Source: Eggerthellaceae bacterium
Lineage (GTDB): Bacteria > Actinomycetota > Coriobacteriia > Coriobacteriales > Eggerthellaceae
Reading direction: 5' to 3'
DNA: 52,242 bases
NCBI GenBank assembly: GCA_017432445.1
Contig: JAFRJC010000160.1
Coordinates: forward strand, 1-52,242
Shown here piece after piece: positions 32,475 through 41,142 of this stretch. Position 1 is the first letter of the stretch, and each line of letters opens with the position of its first letter. The translations under genes and the position numbers were made by a program. A model generated the notes under the pieces. The model was not told the DNA's origin. It saw only the letters and a program-made list of their open reading frames with translations, and did no database searches.

Positions 32475-34199
32475 ATGGGCGCTCAGGAAACCGTAAAAGC
32501 CTATCCATCCAAGCAGACGCTTGTCGAAGATCGTGCAGCGAGTCGCGTGTATGCCAAGGATGCAACGTTGTACTCGTTTTCGAAAGAAGCTGAGGAGTAC
32601 TCGGCAAACTTCATGGGCTGGACTGACCTGGCCAGCAACCCGCCTTGTCCGCTGGCAGACATAGCAGCGCTGGCCTCGTACTTCATCGACCAGGGTTTCA
32701 AGCTTGCGGTGCTCATCGGCCAGGGAGGCTCCACTCAGGCCGCCATGACCTTGACGAAGTATTTCAAGGACGAGGCGCCTGGGATGAAGTTCCGCGTGCT
32801 CGACTCCGATTCCCCCGTCCGCCTGCGCGGCATCTTGGCCGATGCCGATCCACGTACCACGCTCGTCATTGCGTCATCGAAAAGCGGCGGAACCCTGGAA
32901 ATGAACTCGATGCTGGCAGCGGTCAGCGAGGCGTTTTCGGTCGTGCTCGCGCCCGAGGAACTGCCTCTGCATCTGGTGGCCATAACCGATCCGAGCTCTC
33001 CTCTGGCCCAGCGTGCTCAGGACGAAGGTTGGGCCGGGCTTCTGCTCGGCGAGTCCGCCGTCGGCGGGCGTTTCTCGGCGCTGTCCGTCTTCGGCCTGTT
33101 CCCGGCAGCTCTTGCAGGAATCGACCTCGAGAAGCTCATAGAGAGCGCTGCCGAAATGGAGCGCGCGTGCAGCGAGGACACGCTCGACAACCCAGCGATT
33201 GCGCTTGCGGCGTTCATGTACGATAACTGGCTCGCAGGCCGCGACAAGATCGCGTTCCTCACCCAGAAGAGCGGGCGCGTGCTAGGCTTGTGGGTCGAAC
33301 AGCTCGTCGCCGAGAGCACGGGCAAGCAGGGGTTGGGCATTTTGCCGCAGCTGGAGATAGATCCGCTGCTCTTGCGTCGAGATATGGGCGATCGCATGGT
33401 CGTGTCGTACCTCTCGCGTGCCCATGCATGGGACGACATCAAGGAATTCGAAATGGGGCTGTCTTGCGTGAGCGAGGACATCCCGCGCCTCGATTACGAG
33501 ATCGATTCAGTCTACGATTTGGCGAAGCAGTTCGTGATGTGGGAATATGCCACTGCGATGTGCGGCCACCTCATGCGGGTGAGCCCCTTCGACCAACCCG
33601 ACGTGGCTTCTGCCAAGGCCAAAGTGCTCGAGATGCTGGAAAATGGTTTGCCCGAACCTAGCTTCGTCGAGGAAATGGTCGTGGGGTCTAACGTGGGCAA
33701 GGTCGAGGCATACCTGTCGGATTGCTGCGCAGAGGCATCCGACATCCGATCCGCCCTCCGTTCGCTGCTCGAATCTTTCAAGCCCGGCGACTACTTCGCG
33801 CTTAACGCGTTTGTTCCGTTCACAGGCGAGGGACGCCGCGAGGCGCTCGAGGCCATTCGCCACGATGTGGCTGGCAGCCGTATGGTGACGGCATGCCTGG
33901 AGATCGGGCCTCGCTACCTGCATTCCACTGGTCAGCTGCAGAAGGGCGGGCCCAACACGGGCGTGTTCCTGATCGTCTCGGCCGACGAGTTGAAGGACAT
34001 CAAGATTCCGGACGGCAAAGCGTCGAGTCTAGGTGCGCTATCCAAGGCCCAGGCCTCGGGCGACATGGCCATCTTGTCTGCGCGCGGCCGCCGCTGCCTG
34101 CACCTCCATCTGCCCGACAACTCCGGCGTAACGCTGCGCTGTTTGGCCAACATCGTCGCGCAGGTACTCGCCGAAATCGAGCGTGACGAGCTACGGTAG
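32475..34199 (+). CDS. pgi: Phosphoglucose isomerase, Tal-Pgi-like subgroup
   Basis: Interconverts glucose-6-phosphate and fructose-6-phosphate. The 574-residue protein has two SIS domains. 'VLIGQGGSTQAAMTL' and 'VIASSKSGGTLEMNSM' are the sugar-phosphate-binding loops, and 'LALTQKSG'-like 'AFLTQKSGRVLGLWVEQLVAESTGKQGLGILP' holds the catalytic Glu region. The C-terminal half ('GPNTGVFLIVS', 'ALSKAQASGDMAILSARGRR') resembles the isomerase module found fused to transaldolase in actinobacteria rather than classical Pgi. No transaldolase domain is present here. GGGGG lies six bases before the ATG. It may be cotranscribed with the flavodiiron gene. Confidence 0.88.
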   Translation: MGAQETVKAYPSKQTLVEDRAASRVYAKDATLYSFSKEAEEYSANFMGWTDLASNPPCPLADIAALASYFIDQGFKLAVLIGQGGSTQAAMTLTKYFKDEAPGMKFRVLDSDSPVRLRGILADADPRTTLVIASSKSGGTLEMNSMLAAVSEAFSVVLAPEELPLHLVAITDPSSPLAQRAQDEGWAGLLLGESAVGGRFSALSVFGLFPAALAGIDLEKLIESAAEMERACSEDTLDNPAIALAAFMYDNWLAGRDKIAFLTQKSGRVLGLWVEQLVAESTGKQGLGILPQLEIDPLLLRRDMGDRMVVSYLSRAHAWDDIKEFEMGLSCVSEDIPRLDYEIDSVYDLAKQFVMWEYATAMCGHLMRVSPFDQPDVASAKAKVLEMLENGLPEPSFVEEMVVGSNVGKVEAYLSDCCAEASDIRSALRSLLESFKPGDYFALNAFVPFTGEGRREALEAIRHDVAGSRMVTACLEIGPRYLHSTGQLQKGGPNTGVFLIVSADELKDIKIPDGKASSLGALSKAQASGDMAILSARGRRCLHLHLPDNSGVTLRCLANIVAQVLAEIERDELR

Positions 34200-34230
34200 A
34201 CTACCGAAGGTGATGCTTTTCCAGCCGCAT

Positions 34231-34276
34231 TGGGGCGGCCTCTAGGGAGCGGGTAGGCTTCTTTGAGGCCGCCCCA
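34231..34276. repeat. 12-bp inverted repeat between pgi and the next gene
   Basis: TGGGGCGGCCTC and GAGGCCGCCCCA are perfectly complementary around a 22-base loop, starting 32 bases after the pgi stop. There is no T-tract, so it may be a weak terminator, an mRNA-stabilising hairpin or a relic of the palindromic elements. Confidence 0.6.
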
Positions 34277-34368
34277 TCTCGCTCAAACAGTTAACGAAAC
34301 GGCTGGCGAGGAATAATGAGCCCATCGAACGACGATTGGCGCTGACAGACAAAGGGAGGACAATCCGT

Positions 34369-35505
34369 ATGGCTTCTGACACGCATGACATATCTCGCAA
34401 CCGGTTCATGTTGACGGGAGGATTCGCCGAGCAAGGCTACGACTGGTGGTGGCATTCGTTTTCGGGACACCATGCGAAGACGGGAGAGAGGCGCACGTTC
34501 TTCATCGAGTTCTTCTGCTGCAATCCCGCCCTGGGTGGAGAAGAGCCGGTGTTCGGTCAATTGCCGGAAAACAGGGAGGCGGGCATCAAGCCATCGTACG
34601 TCATGGTAAAGGCGGGCGTGTGGGGCGAAGGGGCCAAACAGCTGCATCGTTTTTTCGCCTGGGATGATGTCGATTTAGGGCGTGGGGTGCCGTTCTACGT
34701 GATGGCCGACGATTGCCTTTGTTGCGAAACCGACCTGATCGGATGCGTTGAAGTTGACGAAGCCGATGCCATCGGGCATCCTGAGTGGATGTGCGACGCT
34801 GGTTCGATGCTTTGGGATTTGAAGGTCGACAAGCAGATGGCTTTCAACGTTGGTCCGGGAGCGAGCGCACCCATGCGCACGGCTCAGGCATTCGAGATGT
34901 TCTGGCATGCCGAAGGCATAAAGTGCGCGTATTCGGGAATGGTTGTCCTAGACGGGGAGGTGTATCTCGTCGACCCCGAGAACTGTTTCGGATATGCAGA
35001 CAAGAACTGGGGGAGCGACTTTACGAGCCCCTGGGTATGGATATCCTCATGCAACCTTGTAAGTGTTTCATCGGGCAATCGCCTGGGCAATTCGGCACTC
35101 GAAATTGGCGGCGGCCGCCCTAGGGTCGTTGGGCATGCACTTGACCGTAAGCTGCTCGGGTGTTTCAACTACGAGGGTCGTTCGTACGAATTCAATTTCT
35201 CAAAGCCTTGGACTGGCTCGACGACCAAGTTCGATTGCTGGGAAACCGAAGATGCGTTGCACTGGCATGTCGAGCAACAGACACATGAAGCGCGCCTCGT
35301 TACCGATGTGACATGCCCCAAGGCCGAGATGCTGCTCGTGAACTACGAGGCCCCTAACGGCACGAAGCTCCATAACCGCTTGTGGAACGGCGGCGCGGGT
35401 GTGGGGCGCGTCCAGCTGTTCGAGAGGAAGAACGGCGAATACGTGCTAGTCGACGACATGCGCGCCGCAACGATTGGTTGCGAGTACGGCGAATACGGGA
35501 GTTAA
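34369..35505 (+). CDS. Tocopherol-cyclase-like (lipocalin-type) protein
   Basis: A 378-residue soluble protein whose sequence matches a little-studied family in anaerobic gut-type bacteria related to tocopherol cyclase. Typical features are 'FAEQGYDWWWHSFSGHHAKTGERRTFFIEFFCCNPALG' near the N-terminus, 'GYADKNWGSDFTSPWVWISS' in the middle and 'NRLWNGGAGVGRVQLFERKNG' near the end; aromatic-rich strands suggest a two-part lipocalin barrel binding a hydrophobic ligand. A tocopherol function is implausible here and the real substrate is unknown. The start at ATG 34369 has GGGAGGA eight bases upstream. It is separated from hypF by 85 bases. Confidence 0.6.
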   Translation: MASDTHDISRNRFMLTGGFAEQGYDWWWHSFSGHHAKTGERRTFFIEFFCCNPALGGEEPVFGQLPENREAGIKPSYVMVKAGVWGEGAKQLHRFFAWDDVDLGRGVPFYVMADDCLCCETDLIGCVEVDEADAIGHPEWMCDAGSMLWDLKVDKQMAFNVGPGASAPMRTAQAFEMFWHAEGIKCAYSGMVVLDGEVYLVDPENCFGYADKNWGSDFTSPWVWISSCNLVSVSSGNRLGNSALEIGGGRPRVVGHALDRKLLGCFNYEGRSYEFNFSKPWTGSTTKFDCWETEDALHWHVEQQTHEARLVTDVTCPKAEMLLVNYEAPNGTKLHNRLWNGGAGVGRVQLFERKNGEYVLVDDMRAATIGCEYGEYGS

Positions 35506-35590
35506 GCGGGGGAAGGACGCAAGCTTGCCGTCATGCCGTTTCGTCGTTTTCCTGGTAGGATGGGACGGGTTCGTTTTCGGGAGGTCGCTA

Positions 35591-38080
35591 GTGATCGAGG
35601 CGCTTGACATACGCGTGCGCGGAATCGTGCAGGGAGTTGGCTTCAGGCCGTTCGTGTATCGGCTTGCGCGCCGTTACATCATAAACGGGTGGGTGCTCAA
35701 TGACCTGGACGGCGTATTCATCCATGCGGAAGGGGAGGGGCAGCTGCTCGACGGGTTCGTCACGGAGCTGCACATGAACCCGCCTGCAGCGGCGCGCGTC
35801 ACCGAAGTGGAGCTCAAAGAGGTGCCCCTGCAGGATTGCACGAAGTTCGAGATCCGCGAGTCGCGCACGGCCGAAGCAGACGAAGGCACGCTCGTCTCGG
35901 CGGACCTCGCCACGTGCGACGATTGCCTTGCCGAGTTGTTCGACCCGAACGACCGACGCTACCGCTACCCCTTCATAAACTGCACGAACTGCGGCCCCCG
36001 CTTCACCATCATCGATTCGCTGCCCTACGACCGCCCGTCGACGTCGATGGCGGGCTTTACCATGTGTCCTACGTGCGCTACCGAATATGCCGATCCGATG
36101 GATAGGCGGTTCCACGCCCAGCCGGATGCCTGTTTCGATTGCGGTCCCCACCTCGCTTTTTACGAGAAACCATCAAAGAGTGTTACTTCCGGCAACGAGT
36201 ATTCCGAAGGCGTCTGGGGGATGACGCGGACCGAATCCGACGCGATTCTAGCCCGCGCGGTCGAAATCCTCGCCTCAGGGGGAATCCTGGCGGTCAAGGG
36301 GCTTGGCGGGTTCCATCTGGCCTGCGATGCCGCGAATCCCGAAGCGCTGGCGACCCTGCGGTCGCGCAAGCGACGTGGCGGTCAGGCGTTTGCGGTCATG
36401 GTGGGTTCGGTGGACGCGGTGCGCGATTTGTGCGATGTCTCCGCGGCCGAAGAAGCAGTCATGATGTCTCCTGCGCGCCCCATCGTGCTCGTGCGCAAGA
36501 AGCGCGATGCCCAATTTGCAGCAGGGCTTGCCGACGGGCTTCCCGAATTGGGCGTCATGCTGCCGGCCACACCGCTCCAACACCTGCTGCTGCATGATTT
36601 CGAGAAATCTTGCGGGCGAACGATGTTGGTCATGACGTCGGGCAACGTCCACGATGAGCCTATCGTGGTAGACGATGAGGAAGCGCTTGCCAAGCTCGGC
36701 AGCATTGCCGATGCCATCTTGGGAAACGATCGACCCATCCTATCGCGCTACGACGATTCGGTCGTGCGCGTGCTCGCCTTCGAAGGCGAGTCAGGTGGAG
36801 CATCTTCGTCCATCCCGGCTCGCGAGGACGGATTCGATGCGCTTCAGTTCATACGTCGCGCCCGCGGGTATGCGCCGGTGCCCATCCCCCTGGCGAGGGC
36901 AACGGAAGGGGAGGAGACTGCAGGACAAAAAGCCCAGATGCCGTCCGTGTTCGCAGCCGGCTCCGAGCAGAAGAACACGTTCGCCTTCGTCGCCGACGGA
37001 AAGGCATATGTATCCCAGCACATCGGCGATATGGAAGATGCTGACGTATATGATGCCTGGCTGGAGTCCAAGCAACGCTTCGAGAAGCTGTTCTCGCCTG
37101 CCCCCTGTGTGCTGGCCTGCGATTCACATCCCGAGTACCTTGCCTCGAAATGGGCTCGTAGCCAAGCTTTTCGCGAAAGCAAGCCTCTGACAGAGGTCCA
37201 GCATCACCACGCGCACATCGCCTCGGCTCTTGGAGAGCACGGACTGTACGGGCCTTGCTGTGGCATAGCCTTCGACGGAACAGGCTATGGTGCCGATGGC
37301 GCGATCTGGGGTGGGGAAGTGCTGCTGGCAAACCAGGTCGATTACGAGCGTTTTGCCAATTTCGCCTACATGCCCATGCCGGGCGGCGCGGCGGCGATTA
37401 AGCATCCGCTACGCATGGCATACGGGATGCTCTGGGCGTACGACCTGCTCGAACATCCTGCCGCCGCAGGCGTTGTCGAGGCCCTCGGACCTGTCGCCGA
37501 CGTGTGCGGCCAGATGATAGAAAGCGGGCTGAACACGCCTTTGACCTCGTCGGTGGGCCGTTTGTTCGACGCAGTTTCGGCGCTTCTGGAGATTTGTACC
37601 GAACCAACCTACGAAGGAGAGCCGGCAATCCTTCTGGATGCGGCGCGCGTCGAAGCCCAACGGGCGGGGTGTGCGGTGTCAGCGGAAGATGCGAGACGCT
37701 ATGCGGTTGCTGTAACGAAGAACGCTGCGACGCAAACCAGCACGGCGCACGACACGTCCGTCGTGCTCTTCGACGCGCATCAGACCATCAGCGCGGTTCT
37801 CGATGACATCACTGCAGGTGTTTCTGCAGGCGAGATTTCCCTGCGTTTCCACAACGCTATCGTTGAGGCTATCGTCCAGGTGTCTGAGCTCGTGCGCGCT
37901 TTGTACGGTATCGACCTCGTCACGCTTTCCGGCGGCTGCTTCATGAACCGCTACCTGGTCGAGCAGGCAACGGTGCGGCTGGGAGCGGCTGGATTCACAG
38001 TTGCGCTCAACGCCAGCCTGCCGCCGAATGACGGGTGCATTTCGTATGGACAAGCGGTTGTGGCGAGCGCCTCGCGTTAG
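35591..38080 (+). CDS. hypF: Carbamoyltransferase HypF
   Basis: Makes carbamoyl-AMP from carbamoyl phosphate and ATP and transfers the carbamoyl group to HypE. The 829-residue protein contains, in order, an acylphosphatase domain ('RVRGIVQGVGFRPFVYRLA', 8-26), two zinc fingers with eight Cys (109, 112, 131, 134, 159, 162, 181, 184), a YrdC-like domain ('GGILAVKGLGGFHLACDA') and a Kae1-like domain ('HHHAHIASALGEHG', 'AFDGTGYGADGAIWGGE', 'LSGGCFMNRYL'). It is somewhat longer than the usual 750-770, with extra acidic linker around 440-470. The start is GTG 35591 with GGGAGG seven bases upstream. hypC and hypD follow. Confidence 0.95.
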   Translation: MIEALDIRVRGIVQGVGFRPFVYRLARRYIINGWVLNDLDGVFIHAEGEGQLLDGFVTELHMNPPAAARVTEVELKEVPLQDCTKFEIRESRTAEADEGTLVSADLATCDDCLAELFDPNDRRYRYPFINCTNCGPRFTIIDSLPYDRPSTSMAGFTMCPTCATEYADPMDRRFHAQPDACFDCGPHLAFYEKPSKSVTSGNEYSEGVWGMTRTESDAILARAVEILASGGILAVKGLGGFHLACDAANPEALATLRSRKRRGGQAFAVMVGSVDAVRDLCDVSAAEEAVMMSPARPIVLVRKKRDAQFAAGLADGLPELGVMLPATPLQHLLLHDFEKSCGRTMLVMTSGNVHDEPIVVDDEEALAKLGSIADAILGNDRPILSRYDDSVVRVLAFEGESGGASSSIPAREDGFDALQFIRRARGYAPVPIPLARATEGEETAGQKAQMPSVFAAGSEQKNTFAFVADGKAYVSQHIGDMEDADVYDAWLESKQRFEKLFSPAPCVLACDSHPEYLASKWARSQAFRESKPLTEVQHHHAHIASALGEHGLYGPCCGIAFDGTGYGADGAIWGGEVLLANQVDYERFANFAYMPMPGGAAAIKHPLRMAYGMLWAYDLLEHPAAAGVVEALGPVADVCGQMIESGLNTPLTSSVGRLFDAVSALLEICTEPTYEGEPAILLDAARVEAQRAGCAVSAEDARRYAVAVTKNAATQTSTAHDTSVVLFDAHQTISAVLDDITAGVSAGEISLRFHNAIVEAIVQVSELVRALYGIDLVTLSGGCFMNRYLVEQATVRLGAAGFTVALNASLPPNDGCISYGQAVVASASR

Positions 38081-38155
38081 AATCGGGCGCGGACACTGAG
38101 AATAAGCGTTGCAGGGTGCGACGGGTATCCTGCAGCCCTTTGGGATGGAGAGACT

Positions 38156-38413
38156 ATGTGCTTGGCAATACCGATGCAGATCGAGTCGATCGAAATCGAT
38201 GGCATGGCGCGTGTGTCGGCTATGGGAGCCATTCGCGACGTTGCGCTCGATCTGACGCCCGAGGCGCAAGTCGGCGATTATGTGCTCGTACACGCGGGGT
38301 TTGCCATCGAAGTTGTCGATGAGCAGTATGCAGCCGATACGCTCGAGTTGATCAAGGCGATGTCGGAGCTCGTGGACGACCCGCTGTTCTCTGAAGGCGC
38401 GGTAGCGAGATGA
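38156..38413 (+). CDS. hypC: Hydrogenase maturation chaperone HypC
   Basis: Small chaperone that carries the Fe(CN)2CO group with HypD and delivers it to the hydrogenase large subunit. The 85-residue protein begins M-C-L-A-I-P, with the essential Cys2, and continues with the OB-like beta-barrel 'VSAMGAIRDVALDLTPEAQVGDYVLVHAGFAIEVVDE', all diagnostic. GGAGAG lies five bases before the ATG. The stop overlaps the hypD start (ATGA). The 75-base spacer after hypF holds a weak GCAGG/CCTGC pair and is compatible with a single transcript. Confidence 0.97.
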   Translation: MCLAIPMQIESIEIDGMARVSAMGAIRDVALDLTPEAQVGDYVLVHAGFAIEVVDEQYAADTLELIKAMSELVDDPLFSEGAVAR

Positions 38414-39507
38414 CGGGCGGGTTTGCCGAGGAGCTCGCCAAGTTCAAAGATCCCGGGCTTGCTCGCGAACTTGTGAGCGCCATAGGTCGCCTCGCGCCAG
38501 AAGGCGGCGCCACACTGATGGAAGTGTGTGGAACGCACACCGTATCCATCGCACGCGCCGGAATCCGTGACCTCATGCCTGCCGGCGTACGCCTTGCGAG
38601 CGGTCCCGGCTGCCCGGTGTGCGTGACCTGCAATCGCGACATCGACACGGTCATCGCTCTGGCCCGCACGCCCGGGGTGACCATCGCGACGTTCGGCGAC
38701 ATGACGCGCGTGCCCGGATCGACGTCCAGCCTCCTCACCGAGCAGGCTGCCGGGCGCTCCATCCAGATCGTCTACTCCCCGCTTGACGCCCTTACGCTCG
38801 CGCAAGCGAATCCCGAGCAGCAAATTGTTTTCGTGGGGGTGGGGTTCGAGACCACGACTCCCTTGGTCGCACGGTCTGTCAAACGCGCTGCCGACCTAGG
38901 ATTGAAGAACTTTTCAGTGTTTGCGGCCCACAAGAACATGCCAGGAGCCCTCGAGGCAATCGTCGCGGATCCTCAGCTCAAGGTCGATGCGCTCATCTTG
39001 CCTGGGCACGTGAGCACCATCATCGGCGCGCGTCCTTACGAGTTCCTTGCCGAGAAGTACGGCGTTCCCGGCGTCATCACCGGATTCGAGCCGGTAGATG
39101 TGTTGCAAGGTATTGCGATGATCATGTGCCAGCTTCACGAAGGCCGCTCCGAAATCGAGATCGCCTATGCGCGTGGTGTCATGCGCGAGGGAAACCCCCA
39201 TGCTATGGCTGCTATCGACGAGGTCTTCGAAACCTGCACCGCCACCTGGCGTGGGTTGGGCGACATCCCCGGCAGCGGCTACAGGCTGCGCGAGCAGTTC
39301 GCCGAATTCGATGCCGTGCGCCGCTTCCAGCCCGAGGTGGAGCCGACCATCGAGCCAAAGGGCTGCCGTTGCGGCGACGTGCTGCGCGCACATCTGGCTC
39401 CCAGCGACTGTCCCCTGTTCCGCAAGGTTTGTACGCCCGAAAACCCCGTCGGCCCTTGCATGGTCTCAAGCGAAGGCAGCTGCGCTGCGTATTACCGGTA
39501 TTACTAG
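38410..39507 (+). CDS. hypD: Hydrogenase maturation iron-sulfur protein HypD
   Basis: Scaffold on which the Fe(CN)2CO cofactor is assembled. The 365-residue protein has the conserved Cys in 'EVCGTHT' (C40), the redox pair C68-P-V-C71 in 'GPGCPVCVTC', and 'GFETTTP'. The C-terminal [4Fe-4S] region is 'KGCRCGDVL', 'DCPLFRKVCTPENPVGPCMVSSEGSCAAYY', with all expected Cys residues. The start ATG overlaps the hypC stop by four bases. murT follows after a 135-base gap that shows no strong terminator. Confidence 0.97.
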   Translation: MTGGFAEELAKFKDPGLARELVSAIGRLAPEGGATLMEVCGTHTVSIARAGIRDLMPAGVRLASGPGCPVCVTCNRDIDTVIALARTPGVTIATFGDMTRVPGSTSSLLTEQAAGRSIQIVYSPLDALTLAQANPEQQIVFVGVGFETTTPLVARSVKRAADLGLKNFSVFAAHKNMPGALEAIVADPQLKVDALILPGHVSTIIGARPYEFLAEKYGVPGVITGFEPVDVLQGIAMIMCQLHEGRSEIEIAYARGVMREGNPHAMAAIDEVFETCTATWRGLGDIPGSGYRLREQFAEFDAVRRFQPEVEPTIEPKGCRCGDVLRAHLAPSDCPLFRKVCTPENPVGPCMVSSEGSCAAYYRYY

Positions 39508-39642
39508 GAGCGCGGATGCGCGCCAGGCGCGTTCCTCAACCCATTGCCAAGTTTGCTCTATACTGGCAAGACGAACAGGATGTCAATGCGAGCCGTCGAA
39601 CCCCACAAGGGTTTGACGCGTTCATCGTTCGAGGTAGATGCC

Positions 39643-41010
39643 ATGTCCGTGAAGAAAACCGCCGCCATTGCCGTGTGCAAGGTATCCTACAAGTTGATGC
39701 GCGCTCTCGGGCGCACTGCCCGGGCGTTGCCGGGCATGCTCGCCCTCAAGGTCGACCGCAGCATCGTGCGCGAGTTAAGCGAGGGGCACAAGACCATCGT
39801 CATTACCGGCACGAATGGCAAGACCACGACAACGCACATGGTCCAGCAGGCCATCATTAACGCGTTCGGCTCCGCCGCATACGACCCGTCGAGCACGAAC
39901 ATGGAGCAAGGCATTGCCACCACCTTGTGCCTGGACAGCACCCTCGGCGGCAAGCGCAAGAGCGATTGGGCCGTCATCGAAAGCGACGAGGGGGCGACCA
40001 AGCGGCTTCTTCCCGCCACTGCACCCCAAGTCTTGGTCGTTACGAACCTGTACCGCGACCAGATTGACCGATATCCAACCTGGACGACGGCGCGCGATTA
40101 CATCATCGAGGCGATTAAAACCGTGCCAGACACGGTGCTGGTCTTGGATGCGGATTGTCAGGTCACGGCTTCCATTGCAGATGCCGTTTCCAACAAGGTG
40201 GTGTGGTTCGGCGTGGAATGCGACCCCTATGATGAGGGCGTGGCCGATCATGATGAACACGTCGAGTGCATCAAGTGCGGGCAGCCTCTCGAATACGCCC
40301 ATCGCACCTTCGCCCACTTGGGGGAGTTCAATTGCCCATCATGCGGTTACACCCACCATGTATGTGATATCGCCGCGGTGGCGGTTGGTGCCAAGCAGGA
40401 GAAGAGTTGCGAGCTGACCCTGCGCGTCTTCGGCGAAGAACTCCGCTTGCCCGTTAACGTCCGTGCTGGCTACGATATCTACAACGCCGTCGCCGCCTTC
40501 GCCGGACTCGTCACGCTGGGGGTGTCCCAAGAGCAGGCGGCTAACGCGCTCGGTAGCTTCGTCCACGCGGCACACCGCTTCGAGATCTTCAACGTCGATG
40601 GTGTCGAGGCACGCCTTCTGCTTATGAAGAACACCGCTGGGTGCAACCAGCTCGTGAACATGCTCGTTTCGGAAGAGAATCCGCCGACCAATTTGATTTG
40701 CATGCTGGGCAACGAGATTATGGACGGATCCAGCACCGAATGGATTGAGGGCGTGCATTGGGAGAAGCTCGTCGATTCCCAGACGAAGATCATCGTCGGC
40801 GGTCCCTGCTACGAGGATTTGCGTTCCCGCCTGCTCCGCGCCGGCGCAAACGAGCAGCTCATGCGCGTGCAGACCGACTATGCAGCCCTTGTGGCGGATA
40901 TCGCGGCGATGGACGAGCCCGTCACCGTCATCGCCAACTGCTCCACCATCGAGGCGCTGCGCCTCGAGCTGGTTAAGAAATACGAGCCTATAGACTACTG
41001 GGCGGAGTAG
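39643..41010 (+). CDS. murT: Lipid II isoglutaminyl synthase, MurT subunit
   Basis: Mur-ligase-like subunit of the MurT/GatD complex, which amidates the D-Glu of lipid II stem peptides. The 455-residue protein has the P-loop TGTNGKTTT (55-63), 'SDEGATKRLLP', an inserted zinc ribbon with C209, C212, C231 and C234 ('CIKCGQ', 'CPSCGYTH') and the MurT C-terminal domain ('ANCSTIEALRLELVKKYEP'). ATG 39643 has GAGGT seven bases upstream. GatD, the glutaminase usually encoded directly downstream, is missing: a convergent gene follows after 132 bases. It may be elsewhere or upstream of this window. Confidence 0.92.
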   Translation: MSVKKTAAIAVCKVSYKLMRALGRTARALPGMLALKVDRSIVRELSEGHKTIVITGTNGKTTTTHMVQQAIINAFGSAAYDPSSTNMEQGIATTLCLDSTLGGKRKSDWAVIESDEGATKRLLPATAPQVLVVTNLYRDQIDRYPTWTTARDYIIEAIKTVPDTVLVLDADCQVTASIADAVSNKVVWFGVECDPYDEGVADHDEHVECIKCGQPLEYAHRTFAHLGEFNCPSCGYTHHVCDIAAVAVGAKQEKSCELTLRVFGEELRLPVNVRAGYDIYNAVAAFAGLVTLGVSQEQAANALGSFVHAAHRFEIFNVDGVEARLLLMKNTAGCNQLVNMLVSEENPPTNLICMLGNEIMDGSSTEWIEGVHWEKLVDSQTKIIVGGPCYEDLRSRLLRAGANEQLMRVQTDYAALVADIAAMDEPVTVIANCSTIEALRLELVKKYEPIDYWAE

Positions 41011-41087
41011 TCAGCGCGTCTAGGGGCAAGCTAACCTACAGGGTAAAGGTGAAGGTGACCCAGGCGAAGACGGCAGACAACCAGCAG

Positions 41088-41117
41088 GCGATCACTTACC
41101 GCGGGGCAAGTGATCGC
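41088..41117. terminator. Terminator-like inverted repeat between murT and the convergent gene
   Basis: GCGATCACTT and AAGTGATCGC form a perfect 10-bp stem around ACCGCGGGGC. There is no T-tract; it sits midway between the convergent stops and could act in both directions. Confidence 0.5.
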
Positions 41118-41142
41118 TGGGACAATCGGCAGTTATATCCGT

